From B4-G1 sp964393895 (lineage in GTDB: Bacteria > Chloroflexota > Anaerolineae > B4-G1): DNA of 30,833 bases. The stretch lies in assembly GCA_964393895.1 (NCBI GenBank), contig CAYMWP010000044.1:1-30833 (forward strand), in the 5' to 3' direction. Made by a program: the position numbers and the translations under genes. Positions within the stretch are counted from its first letter, which is position 1. The number at the start of each line of letters is the position of its first letter. Positions 9,104-16,667 of this stretch are shown one piece after another. Below the pieces are notes generated by a model, which was not told the DNA's origin, searched no databases, and saw nothing but the letters and a program-made list of their open reading frames with translations.

Positions 9104-10444
9104 TCATAGTTCAGCTACCGGCAGTGTGAAAGTGAACTGTGTCCCGTGACCCACCTTACTCTGGGCTTCGATCTGTCCCCCGTGGGCCTGGATCACTTGC
9201 CTGGCGATGGCCAGCCCCAGCCCCGCCCCCCCGGTGGCCCGCGACCGTGACCTGTCGGCCCGGTAGAACCGCTCAAAGACGTAGGGCAGATCCTCGGCGG
9301 CTATACCGGTCCCCGTATCTCGCACACTGACCTCGACCCACTTGTCACTGAGATGTGCAGCTATGCAGATCTCCCCACCCGACCCCGTGTGGGTCAGGCC
9401 GTTATCCAGCAGGTTGCGCAACACCTGGCCAATCCGCTGGGGGTCAACGTCCACGAGGGGCAGGTTCTCCGCCAGGTCAATCCGTAACCCGATCCCTGCG
9501 CCCTCCGCCCGATGGCGCACCGCTTTGACGGCTCCACCCACCACGCCGGCCAGGTTCACCGGCCGACGCTCCAACCTGAGCTGCCCGGCCTCAGCCAGGG
9601 CCAACTCGTGCAGATCGTCCACCAGGCGGTTGAGGAGCATGGCCTCTTCGTGGAGAGCGTCAATGATGCGCGGCTCAGGCTGCACTACGCCATCCTGGAG
9701 CGCCTCCAGGTAACCCCGGATGCTGGTCAGGGGGGTGCGCAACTCGTGGGCCACGTCGGCCGTCATATTGCGGCGCAACTCTTCGAGCCGGGCCAGCCCG
9801 TCGGCCATAGAGTTGAAAGCGCGGGCCAGGTCGCCGATCTCGTCAGAAGATGTGGCTTCCACGCGCTGGCTCAAGTCCCCGGCCTCCATCCGCCGCGCGG
9901 CCGTCGTCAGGGCCTCCACCGGCGCGAGAATGCGGCGCGAAAGACCCAGGATGAGCAGCACCGCGCTGAGGCCGGCGACGACGGCGACCAGCAACGAGGT
10001 GCGGTTGACGGAAACCAGGAACCCCTCGCCGCCCGGAGGGGGCGACCAATCGGGGATACCGACGTAGAGGGCGCCTACCGGTACCCCGTTTTGAACGATC
10101 AGCGCGGACGGCGCGCCCCAATCCTGGCCTATGTGCTGCTCGATCAATTCCCCCTCAGAATCAGCCACGATCCATCCCTCCCCATTGGCCAGGAGCACCC
10201 GCTCCCCCGTGATCTGCCCAATCCGTTCAACCTCTGACTGCACACCGGCCCAGTCCCCGCGCCGAACGTAGTACATGGCCAGGAAACCTTCAAAGCGTCG
10301 GTCACGCATCATTCCCCGATGATGTTCGTAATCCTGAAAAGTCCTGGTGGTGACCCGAGTGCTGATGAGAGCGATACCTCCCACCGCGACCACCACCACC
10401 AGGATCAGCGCCACGAGCAGACGGAAACGAAGAGAGTTAAACAC
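9104..10444 (-). CDS. Sensor histidine kinase with HAMP domain
   Basis: This is a membrane sensor kinase paired with the regulator encoded 4 bp upstream. It is 446 residues: TM1 about 8-28, an extracytoplasmic sensor domain about 30-152, TM2 about 156-178, and HAMP about 180-230. The HisKA phosphoacceptor is His243 in DVAHELRTPL. The HATPase domain has an N box (LRNLLDNGLTH), G1 (VRDTGTGIAAEDL), F box (YVFERFYRADRSRSR) and G2 (GGAGLGLAIARQ). The sensor domain may have a PAS-like fold, but no ligand can be read from it. The start is GTG with GGGAG upstream, inside the end of the regulator gene, so translation is probably coupled. Confidence 0.95.
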   Translation of the reverse strand: MFNSLRFRLLVALILVVVVAVGGIALISTRVTTRTFQDYEHHRGMMRDRRFEGFLAMYYVRRGDWAGVQSEVERIGQITGERVLLANGEGWIVADSEGELIEQHIGQDWGAPSALIVQNGVPVGALYVGIPDWSPPPGGEGFLVSVNRTSLLVAVVAGLSAVLLILGLSRRILAPVEALTTAARRMEAGDLSQRVEATSSDEIGDLARAFNSMADGLARLEELRRNMTADVAHELRTPLTSIRGYLEALQDGVVQPEPRIIDALHEEAMLLNRLVDDLHELALAEAGQLRLERRPVNLAGVVGGAVKAVRHRAEGAGIGLRIDLAENLPLVDVDPQRIGQVLRNLLDNGLTHTGSGGEICIAAHLSDKWVEVSVRDTGTGIAAEDLPYVFERFYRADRSRSRATGGAGLGLAIARQVIQAHGGQIEAQSKVGHGTQFTFTLPVAEL

Positions 10445-10448
10445 GTTA

Positions 10449-11135
10449 TTATTCTCCCAGCTTGTAACCTACGCCATAGACGGTCTTGAGATAGACCGGG
10501 TCCCTGGGGTCAGGCTCGATCTTTTTGCGCAGGTTCTTGACGTGGACGTCTACCGTGCGCTCAAAGCCCTCAAAGTCGTAGCCAAAGACGCGATCGAGAA
10601 GCTCCGGTCGGGTAAAGGCCCGGCCCGGTTCCCCGGCCAGCACCTCCAGCAGCCGGAACTCGGTCGGGGTGAGAGACACAGCCTCATCCCGCACTCGCAC
10701 CTCGTGGGAGCGGCGGTCAATCACCAGGTCGGCAAAGCGTACCTCTGCTGGGCCGTTGGGGGATTCCTTGCCGACCCTGCGCAACACCGCCTGCACCCGG
10801 GCCACCAACTCGCGGGGGCTAAAGGGCTTGGTGACATAGTCGTCGGCGCCCAGTCGCAGACCGACGACCCGGTCCTCTTCGGCGGTCTTGGCGGTGAGCA
10901 TGATGATCGGCACATCGGACTCGGTCTGCAGGATGCGGCAGACATCGAGGCCGTCCACCTCGGGCAACAACAGGTCGAGCACGACGAGGTCTGGCTGTTG
11001 CTGGCGGGCCAACTCTAGCGCCTCCAGGCCATCGTAAGCGACGAGCACCCGGTAGCCCTCGCGCTCCAGATACAGCCTGACCAGTTCCACGATGCTCGGA
11101 TCGTCGTCAACTACCAAAACTTTGCTTCTAGTCAT
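10449..11135 (-). CDS. OmpR/PhoB-family response regulator
   Basis: This is a DNA-binding response regulator of 228 residues. The receiver domain has its acidic pocket at Asp10-Asp12, phosphoacceptor Asp54 (VVLDLLLPEVDG), the switch Thr in IIMLTAKT and the Lys in VTKPFSPREL. The C-terminal winged helix (about 130-228) is typical, with LTPTEFRLLEVL, DVHVKNLRKKIE and VYGVGYKL. It is the first gene of an operon with the kinase. Its own promoter region carries 11-bp direct repeats of the kind PhoB-type regulators bind. Near-identical sequence lies in front of the DUF2680-like gene, so it is the natural candidate regulator of both. Confidence 0.95.
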   Translation of the reverse strand: MTRSKVLVVDDDPSIVELVRLYLEREGYRVLVAYDGLEALELARQQQPDLVVLDLLLPEVDGLDVCRILQTESDVPIIMLTAKTAEEDRVVGLRLGADDYVTKPFSPRELVARVQAVLRRVGKESPNGPAEVRFADLVIDRRSHEVRVRDEAVSLTPTEFRLLEVLAGEPGRAFTRPELLDRVFGYDFEGFERTVDVHVKNLRKKIEPDPRDPVYLKTVYGVGYKLGE

Positions 11136-11157
11136 CTAGTCTATCCAATCTCCACTA

Positions 11158-11210
11158 CTGCCTCCATAGTACCGGAAAAATGTGGAGAGATTATGGAGAA
11201 AGCGTGGAGG
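11158..11210 (-). promoter_or_regulatory. Promoter and putative operator of the two-component operon
   Basis: Read on the minus strand, three 11-bp units occupy 11178-11210: CCTCCACGCTT, TCTCCATAATC and TCTCCACATTT. Six bases later comes a -10 box TACTAT (11166-11171). No good -35 hexamer is present because the repeats cover that position, as in activator-dependent PhoB/OmpR-type promoters. The following GGAGGCAG would be the start of the transcript. The segment matches the one at 11942-11990 at about 32 of 41 aligned positions. Confidence 0.65.
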
Positions 11211-11263
11211 CCTGGTGGAGATCACTCGTCACGCTTCCTCGCCGGAGATAGCTCACCAAAGCA

Positions 11264-11294
11264 GTGGATGAGGAGCTCGAGGCTCCTCATCCAC
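11264..11294. terminator. 13-bp stem-loop downstream of DUF2680-like gene
   Basis: GTGGATGAGGAGC (11264-11276) and GCTCCTCATCCAC (11282-11294) pair perfectly around a 5-nt loop. No U-tract follows on either strand. It could still stop or process the short DUF2680-like transcript before the regulator promoter. Confidence 0.5.
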
Positions 11295-11321
11295 CTCTCG
11301 TGCATCCGCTTACCTCCTGCG

Positions 11322-11354
11322 AGACCTTTAGGGTTTCGGAAACCCCAAAGGTCT
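11322..11354 (-). terminator. Long palindrome at the end of DUF2680-like gene
   Basis: The arms AGACCTTTAGGGTTTC and GAAACCCCAAAGGTCT are complementary except for one A/C position. The palindrome overlaps the TAG stop codon (11353-11355). It is probably a 3'-end hairpin of the short transcript. The outer AGACCT/AGGTCT ends recur in the hairpin at 17461-17475. Confidence 0.55.
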
Positions 11355-11898
11355 AGTCGTCCTGTGAACAGTCACGTCCACCCCAGCCACGACCAAAGCC
11401 TGGCCCCCGAAAGCCTCGCCCTCCGGCAAAGCCCTGCTCGAGCCCTTCGAGCATCCAGTCGGCCTGCCCCTGGCTGATGCGCCCATCCTCCACGGCTTGC
11501 TCGATACCCTGTCGCATAGCCTCTTCTCGGGCAGCGTTCATCGCGTCTTGCACCGCTTCCAGCTCGACGCCCTGCTCCTCGGCGATCTCATCCAGCCCCG
11601 CGCCCGCGTGCAACTCGGCAAAGTACTCCTCGGGAGTCAGGCCCAGCGCCTCGGCCGCCGTATCGAACATTGTCCACCCGCCGCCGCCGGCAAAGCCAAA
11701 GCCACCCATCATACCGTGACCGCCACCGTGCCGGCCAAAGCCACCACCGTGCTCGCCAAAGGGAACAGGAGACTCGGGGGTCGGCTCCTGAGCAAGCACG
11801 GCCGTAACTCCGATCAAGCCTGCCACGAGCAGCACAGTCAACGCCACGCCGGATAGCAAGATAAGCCTTTTCTTTGGGATGTTGTTTATCCGCATCAT
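11353..11898 (-). CDS. Secreted Gly-rich DUF2680-like protein
   Basis: This is an exported small protein, 181 residues. The start at 11898 has an excellent AAGGAGGTGA site, so a further-upstream start is unlikely. The signal peptide has a predicted cleavage at AVLA-Q (about 36/37). A Gly/His-rich stretch with HGGGFGRHGGGHGMMGGFG could bind metal. A helical segment follows (LGLTPEEYFAELHAGAGLDE, then IAEEQGV, then ISQGQADWMLEGLEQG). This resembles the DUF2680/YckD-type pattern of a helix, an EIAEE.GV motif and a 'GxIsqeqAD' helix. The tail is Gly/Arg/Phe-rich with a single Cys near the end. The function is unknown. Its promoter is shared with the neighbouring two-component operon, which suggests it is a regulon member, perhaps an envelope-stress sensor or buffer. 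That role is inferred. Confidence 0.85.
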   Translation of the reverse strand: MMRINNIPKKRLILLSGVALTVLLVAGLIGVTAVLAQEPTPESPVPFGEHGGGFGRHGGGHGMMGGFGFAGGGGWTMFDTAAEALGLTPEEYFAELHAGAGLDEIAEEQGVELEAVQDAMNAAREEAMRQGIEQAVEDGRISQGQADWMLEGLEQGFAGGRGFRGPGFGRGWGGRDCSQDD

Positions 11899-11941
11899 CT
11901 GATTCACCTCCTTTCTGTTTGGATTTGGGTTGCTCTTCAAC

Positions 11942-11990
11942 CTGCCTCCATTGTACCAGAGAGATATAAAGAGGTTATGAAGAAGTGGAG
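11942..11990 (-). promoter_or_regulatory. Promoter and putative operator of DUF2680-like gene
   Basis: On the minus strand, two 11-bp units (TCTTCATAACC and TCTTTATATCT, 11962-11983) are followed by a -10 box TACAAT (11950-11955) and GGAGGCAG. An upstream CTCCAC corresponds to the third unit of the regulator promoter but is 3 bp closer. The alignment with 11158-11198 is gap-free over 41 positions, and nearly all differences are transitions. The 5' leader to the ATG would be about 45 nt. Confidence 0.65.
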
Positions 11991-12037
11991 TGAGTTTGAT
12001 GTAGATTGACGGGAAATGGTCACTCATGCCAGCAGTT

Positions 12038-12111
12038 TGTCGGAGCCTGTTTTTGAGCTATTTTGTCGCTCACAGGCCGCCCACAAGGGGCTAAACTACA
12101 TCTCTCCGACA
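12038..12111. terminator. Nested inverted repeats after the molybdoenzyme gene
   Basis: TGTCGGAG (12038-12045) pairs with CTCCGACA (12104-12111). Inside, GCCTGT (12045-12050) pairs with ACAGGC (12072-12077). The structure lies just after the stop of the minus-strand oxidoreductase and before the DUF2680-like promoter. A terminator or boundary element is plausible, but a clear U-tract is lacking. Confidence 0.4.
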
Positions 12112-12118
12112 CAGCCTG

Positions 12119-14221
12119 CTAGATTCGAGTTACTTTGACCAACACCGAATGAGTGCGCGATCCGTTGCTCGGCCGGGTCGGCGTGGTGGACGTCAGCACG
12201 TTGACCGATCCGGCCGTGTCGGTGCCATCAGGTTCGAGAGCGGGCCACGCCCCTTCGAGGATACAGACGACGCCGGGCATAATGTCCTCGGTCACGCGGA
12301 CGGCGATGCGAACTCTGCCCTCCGGGCTGCTGACGTGGACTCGCTGGCCGTCTTTTATGCCCCTCTCATCTGCGTCACGGGGATGTATCCACAATGCTTG
12401 CTTTTCCCGTTTCTTGAACCACGGGATGTTATCGCACTGAGAGTGGATCCGAAACCTGGGGTGCGGCGTGATCAATCTGAGGGGATGTTCATCGGTCGGC
12501 TCTAGCACCCGGCACTCTGGGATGGAGGAGAATCCCGTCTCGGCGTAGGCGGCGGACGATATCTCCACCCGGCCCGACGGGGTGTTCAACGGATGGGCTT
12601 GCGGGTCGGCGACAAAATCGGATAGCCCTACTCTCAACTGGCCCTGGCCCATATAGACGCCGGTGCGCTTGAATTCCTCATAGTCGGGTACTTCCGAGTC
12701 CGCGACAAGGCTCTCTAACCACTCTTGCGCGCTCTTTCCCTCAGAGAACTCGGCCAGGAAGCCGAGTCGCTCCGCCAGCTCGCAAAAGATGTCATAGTCA
12801 TTCTTGGCCTGGGACAGGGGCGCCGTTGCCTGGTTGGAGAACAGCAGATAGTTGCCGCCATCGGGAAAGATGACGTCGTCTCGTTCCAGAAAGGTCGTGG
12901 CGGGCAGGACGACGTCGCAATACCGGGCCGTCGGCGTCAAAAAATAATCGTGGCAGACGGCGAACTTGACTTTGTTAAAGGCCCGGATGTTCTTGTGCAC
13001 GTCACTGCCCTGGATCAGGAAATTGCCCCCCACGTTGTAGATGGCTCTGACGTCGCTGGGGTAGCCGCCGCGCGCGCCTTCCAAAATGGCGTCGGGCCAG
13101 CGGACGACCGGCACCGAAGCCTGGCATGGATTGGCGGGCGCACCGATCGCGCCCATGCGGGGGAGCGGCAGGCTACCCCAGGTGAGCGCGCCCGAAGAGC
13201 CGCCCAATCTGCCCAGGTTGCCGGTCGCCACCTGTAGCGCAATCGCCATACGGATCGCTTCCTCACCACCGATGGTTCTTTGGATGGAGAGCCCGGGGAT
13301 GAGGGCCGTCGGGTGAGTGCGCCCGTACTGGCGAGCCAGTTGCACGATGGTCTCGGCGGGCGTGCCGCAGATCGCCTCCGCCCATTGGGGCGTTTTGGGC
13401 TTCCCGCTCCCTGGTCCCAGGACGTGTCGCTCAAGTTCGTCAAAGCCCGCGCTGTACTTTTCCACAAATTGCGTGTCAACCAGATTCTCTACGAGCAGCA
13501 CGTATAGGACGGCCATCATCAGGGCCGTATCTGTCCCGGGCCGGACCGGTATCCACTGGGTTCCCAGTTTGCGGACCGACCTCGTCCGCCGGGGGTCAAT
13601 GACGATCACGTCAATTCCTCTGGCCCTAGCCTCCCGCACTCGGGCTTCCGTCTCGCACCCCAGGCGGGTGTCGGCGACGTTCGCGCCCCACAGGATGATC
13701 AGGTTGGAGAATTGGAGTGTGCCGGCGTCAATCCCCGCCTGCCGCGTGCCGAGCACGAAGGGGGTCGCAAAGTGAGCCGCGGCCGAGCTATAGTTCCAAT
13801 AGGTCTCGGTGTACCCGCCAAATAGACTCAGGAATCGCGCGGTGAGACGATCTGTATTGTGCAGCGCACCTCGGCAGGAGCCCGACCCGCCCAGGCGGAG
13901 TATGGCCTCGTTCCCATATCTGGCTTGGACGTCTGCCAGCCTCTCGGCCACTAGGTCGAGAGCGTGGGGCCAGGCAATCTCCCTGAACTCGCCCGAACCC
14001 CTGGCCCCACTCCTGAGTAGCGGCTTTTTCAACCGATCCGGCGCGTAGAGCGTTCTGGTCATCTGGAACCCTCTCACGCAGCCGGACATATATGGGCCGC
14101 CCAGAGGGTTATCCCTGATCTTGATGATGCGACCATCCTCGACGTGGGCCAGCAATGGGCACCCGCCACCGCAGTCCTTGTTGCACGAGACCGGTATCCT
14201 CGTTTCTGGTTTGTTGTTCAC
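12119..14221 (-). CDS. DMSO-reductase-family molybdopterin oxidoreductase
   Basis: This is a probable molybdenum bis-MGD enzyme of 700 residues. An N-terminal [4Fe-4S] motif has Cys13, Cys17, Cys21 and Cys48 (C-x3-C-x3-C-x26-C), as in DmsA. The segment YWNYSSA (Ser145/146) matches the place of the Ser molybdenum ligand of DMSO reductases. Further MGD-binding features are IILWGANVADT, VIDPRRT, WIPVRPGTDTALMMA, a YNVGGNFLIQG motif and a C-terminal molydopterin-dinucleotide domain (LRLITPHPRFRIHSQ, WIHPRDADERGIKDGQRV). No Tat signal is seen, so it is probably cytoplasmic, and no iron-sulfur or membrane subunit lies beside it. The GTG start at 14221 touches the end of an IS630-type remnant, and no good ribosome site is visible. 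Translation may therefore be altered. The substrate is unknown. Confidence 0.88.
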   Translation of the reverse strand: MNNKPETRIPVSCNKDCGGGCPLLAHVEDGRIIKIRDNPLGGPYMSGCVRGFQMTRTLYAPDRLKKPLLRSGARGSGEFREIAWPHALDLVAERLADVQARYGNEAILRLGGSGSCRGALHNTDRLTARFLSLFGGYTETYWNYSSAAAHFATPFVLGTRQAGIDAGTLQFSNLIILWGANVADTRLGCETEARVREARARGIDVIVIDPRRTRSVRKLGTQWIPVRPGTDTALMMAVLYVLLVENLVDTQFVEKYSAGFDELERHVLGPGSGKPKTPQWAEAICGTPAETIVQLARQYGRTHPTALIPGLSIQRTIGGEEAIRMAIALQVATGNLGRLGGSSGALTWGSLPLPRMGAIGAPANPCQASVPVVRWPDAILEGARGGYPSDVRAIYNVGGNFLIQGSDVHKNIRAFNKVKFAVCHDYFLTPTARYCDVVLPATTFLERDDVIFPDGGNYLLFSNQATAPLSQAKNDYDIFCELAERLGFLAEFSEGKSAQEWLESLVADSEVPDYEEFKRTGVYMGQGQLRVGLSDFVADPQAHPLNTPSGRVEISSAAYAETGFSSIPECRVLEPTDEHPLRLITPHPRFRIHSQCDNIPWFKKREKQALWIHPRDADERGIKDGQRVHVSSPEGRVRIAVRVTEDIMPGVVCILEGAWPALEPDGTDTAGSVNVLTSTTPTRPSNGSRTHSVLVKVTRI

Positions 14222-14672
14222 TAGTGTCCCGTCAAGCGTAAAATGAAGGATACAATTTGCGCAACTTGATGCGAGCATCGTCTGTCACGAACGGCCAGTT
14301 GACAGTGCAGGCATTCTGGTTGCACTGACGTTCCCAGGCTGCGACTTCTGTGACGAGGGTCTCTTTTTCGGCAATCCGGCGGTCGAGGCACTGGCTGCCA
14401 ACCACGTTCAGTTCAATCTCGGCCATATTGAGCCAACTGCCGTGTTTAGGCGTGAGGCGTATCCGCCCTATCGTGGACACGCCAACGTCTAACGCGCTAG
14501 CCGTCTGCTCATCCGTCCATCCAACATCGGCCTCAAGTAGGATCCGTGCCCGTGTCAATTTGCGCGCTTTCTCCGTGCCCGTCGAAATCAGGTTCTCGAG
14601 GTGCTCCCGTTCCGATCGAGATAATTTGACCTGATACTTTGACTCCCCTGAAAAACCCAAGAGTTTCACCAC
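14222..14672 (-). pseudogene. IS630-family transposase with internal in-frame deletion
   Basis: The reading frame of 146 codons joins the N-terminal helix-turn-helix part of an IS630-type transposase (YQVKLSRSEREHLENL, KARKLTRARILLEAD, DVGVSTIGRI) directly to the C-terminal catalytic end (TPKHGSWLNMAEIEL, SQCLDRRIAEK). Full-length members have about 340 residues. The missing middle should contain the first two catalytic Asp residues, leaving only the Glu in NMAEIE. The junction is at about 14456-14459. The expected start Met before KYQ is also absent; the frame runs on upstream into a CACGGAG repeat. The downstream end CGGGACACTA (14222-14231), just after the stop, is a likely element end abutting the molybdoenzyme GTG. 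No matching inverted end was found on the other side. It is inactive by itself. Confidence 0.85.
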
Positions 14673-14799
14673 GGAGACACGGAGAGCACAGAGAATTTAA
14701 CATTGAGGTTGAGAAATTTACTTGTTCAACACAGTTTTCTCAAAAATATCAACGAGTATCTCAATTTCTCTCCGTGTTCTCTGTGCCTCTGTGGTGAAA
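14664..14799. repeat. CACAGAG-type inverted repeat, best-preserved copy
   Basis: The left arm (14664-14694) starts TTTCACCACGGAGACACGG. The right arm (14768-14799) ends CCTCTGTGGTGAAA. Over about 31 bp the arms are complementary with only a few mismatches, mostly transitions, which suggests the structure is kept. The central 70 bp is AT-rich. It is next to the transposase remnant. Confidence 0.75.
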
Positions 14800-14979
14800 A
14801 AACGATCACCTCGAATAGACATCTGCATACTTGTGGGTAATCAAGTTCTCTGCGGTAAACAGATACACCAGGTTTTCTATGAGCAAGGCGACAAAATCTG
14901 GTTTCTCGTGGGGTAACGCAAAAAGCCAGCCGGTACGTCCAGCGGGTTTTTAGGAACACACGGGGGTGAGTGCTCTACA
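14800..14979. other. Gene-free stretch with AAACC/GGTTT-type repeats
   Basis: No gene is seen. The segment at about 14852-14910 contains CGGTAAACAGATAC, ACCAGGTTTTC and ATCTGGTTTCTCG. It resembles the left end of the window (38-97), with a similar order of GGTAAACA-ATAC and GGCGA-AAA-GGTTT motifs. It is probably a degenerate dispersed repeat. Confidence 0.5.
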
Positions 14980-15711
14980 TCAATCGTCGGGCGGAACCAG
15001 GCGGTAGCCCACGCCACGCACGTTTTCGATGCACCCCACCTCTCCGACCGGGTATCCCAATTTGCGGCGCAGGGTGCGGATCAGTGGGCGCAGCAGTGAG
15101 CCTGCTTCTGTGTAATCCGTGTCCAGATCGTGGGTTACCCGAACCAGTTCTTGTGGGGAAATCACCTGGTTCACCCGTTGGGCCAGACATTTCAACAGTG
15201 TGAATTCCCTGGCGGAGAGTTTGACCGGCTCTTGGCCCATCCAGACGCGGTGTTGGGCAGGGTCAATCCGCAACTCTCCAACGGTGAGAGTGCGTGGCTG
15301 CGATGCCGGTGGAACTGCGTGCTGGGTCAGTTGTTGGGCGCGTCGCAGCTTGCCTCGAACGACTGCGAGAAGATCATCGGCCTCGAAAGGTTTAGTCAGA
15401 TAATCGTCGGCTCCCAACTCTTTGCCGTAGCGGATGTCGCTGTCCATCGCGCGGGCGGTCAGGAATATAAAGGGAATCGGCACCCATTGCGGGTTCTCGC
15501 GCACACTCTTGTAAAGTTGGTAGCCATTCATGCGCGGCATTGCAATGTCCGCCACTATCAGGTCTACTGGCTGCGTTTGCAGAGCATCGAGTGCTTCGAT
15601 GCCATCCGCGACCGCTAACACCTCGTACCCGGCCGCCTCTAGGGTTAAGCGAATGCCATCCAGCAAGCAGGGTTCGTCGTCAGCTACGAGGATGGATGCA
15701 TAGGGTTTCAT
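14980..15711 (-). CDS. Orphan OmpR-family response regulator
   Basis: This is a response regulator of 243 residues. The receiver domain has Asp11-Asp12, phosphoacceptor Asp55 (VADIAMPRMNGY), the Thr of FIFLTARA and the Lys of LTKPFEADDL. The winged-helix output domain (about 140-240) has LSAREFTLLKCLAQ, LIRTLRRKLGYP and NVRGVGYRLV. No kinase is adjacent. The gene follows rsmI by 54 bp on the same strand, so it may be co-transcribed with rsmI and the KaiC-like gene. The region between the two domains is slightly longer than in the other regulator in this window. The cognate kinase and targets cannot be told from here. Confidence 0.93.
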   Translation of the reverse strand: MKPYASILVADDEPCLLDGIRLTLEAAGYEVLAVADGIEALDALQTQPVDLIVADIAMPRMNGYQLYKSVRENPQWVPIPFIFLTARAMDSDIRYGKELGADDYLTKPFEADDLLAVVRGKLRRAQQLTQHAVPPASQPRTLTVGELRIDPAQHRVWMGQEPVKLSAREFTLLKCLAQRVNQVISPQELVRVTHDLDTDYTEAGSLLRPLIRTLRRKLGYPVGEVGCIENVRGVGYRLVPPDD

Positions 15712-15765
15712 AATTTCACTTCTCGCGTGTGTGCGCTACGTAAGCGAATTCTTTTTCTGCTAGGA

Positions 15766-16596
15766 TCAATCTCTCGCGCCCCCAAGGCCCAGCCCATACA
15801 CTTCCTGACGACGCCACCCCGAGGCCGCAGCGATGCGCCGCGCAGCAGCCGAACGACGCACTCCCTGCGCCAGCAACTCGTCCAGCGCGGCTTGCACCCG
15901 GCCCTCGTCCCAGCGCTCACATTCCTCCGGCGCGCCGCCGATGACGAGGGTGAATTCGCCCCGTGGCTCGACCTGGTCAAAGTGCTCCCGCGCCTCGGCG
16001 ACGCTGCCCCGCCACACCTCCTCGTGCAGCTTGGTCAACTCGCGGCAGACGGCCAGCGGTCGGTCGCTGCCCAGCGCTGTCTCGAGGTCAGTCAGGCTCC
16101 TGCGCAAGCGATGAGGGGCCTCGAAGGCGATCAACGTGCGACGCTCGCCCGCTACCTCGGCCAGCAGCGCGCGCCGTTCCTTCCCCCGCCGGGGCAAAAA
16201 GCCCAGATAGAGAAAGTTATCGCTGGGCAGGCCGGAGGCGACCAGCGCAGTCACCGGAGCCGAGGGGCCGGGAATGGGCACGACCGGGTAGCCGCGCTCA
16301 ATGGCGGCGCAGACGAGCTCGTAGCCGGGGTCCGAAAGCCCCGGCATCCCGGCCTCGGAGATGAGGGCCACGTCGCCGGCATCCAGCGCCCCCAGCACTA
16401 TCTCCAGTTTCGCCAGTTTGTTGCCCTCAAAGTAGCTGGTGACGGGGGTCTCGATCTCATAGTGCTGGGTGAGGATGCGAGCGCGACGGGTGTCCTCGGC
16501 TGCGATGAGGTCAACTTCCCCGAGAACGCGCAGTGCGCGGAGGGTGATGTCCTCCAGGTTGCCGATGGGGGTTCCAACCAGGTAAAGAGTGGCCAT
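15766..16596 (-). CDS. rsmI: 16S rRNA (cytidine-1402-2'-O)-methyltransferase
   Basis: This enzyme methylates the ribose of C1402 in the decoding centre of 16S rRNA with S-adenosylmethionine. The 276-residue protein shows the family's N-terminal LYLVGTPIGNLEDITLRAL, the AEDTR motif, SEAGMPGLSDPGYELV, and PIPGPSAPVTALVASGLP. The C-terminal part with HRLRRSLTDLE and LTKLHEEVWRG is also typical. The ATG at 16596 matches the usual N-terminus (MATLYLVG). There is no clear Shine-Dalgarno sequence upstream. It lies between the KaiC-like gene and the orphan regulator. Confidence 0.95.
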   Translation of the reverse strand: MATLYLVGTPIGNLEDITLRALRVLGEVDLIAAEDTRRARILTQHYEIETPVTSYFEGNKLAKLEIVLGALDAGDVALISEAGMPGLSDPGYELVCAAIERGYPVVPIPGPSAPVTALVASGLPSDNFLYLGFLPRRGKERRALLAEVAGERRTLIAFEAPHRLRRSLTDLETALGSDRPLAVCRELTKLHEEVWRGSVAEAREHFDQVEPRGEFTLVIGGAPEECERWDEGRVQAALDELLAQGVRRSAAARRIAAASGWRRQEVYGLGLGGARD

Positions 16597-16616
16597 GGCA
16601 ATTAACAATGAACAAC

Positions 16617-16666
16617 GAGCAATTAAAGAATAGACGGAACCGTTAACCGCTGGCGGCTAATTGCTC
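16617..16666. repeat. GAGCAATTA inverted repeat
   Basis: GAGCAATTA (16617-16625) and TAATTGCTC (16658-16666) are perfect inverted arms. Inside lies a GGCGG-containing stretch. The repeat fills the gap between the KaiC-like gene stop and rsmI. It may be a terminator-like hairpin or a small dispersed repeat. Confidence 0.5.
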
Positions 16667-16667
16667 A

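Larger units (their letters stand above)
11136..11352. other. Gap between DUF2680-like gene and regulator gene
   Basis: This 217-bp gap has no gene. It contains the regulator promoter (11158-11210) and two strong stem-loops (11264-11294 and 11322-11354) that follow the DUF2680-like gene. Confidence 0.7.

Noticed and set aside
14350..14634. Plus-strand frame opposite the transposase remnant
   Set aside because: It is a shadow of the IS630-type frame.
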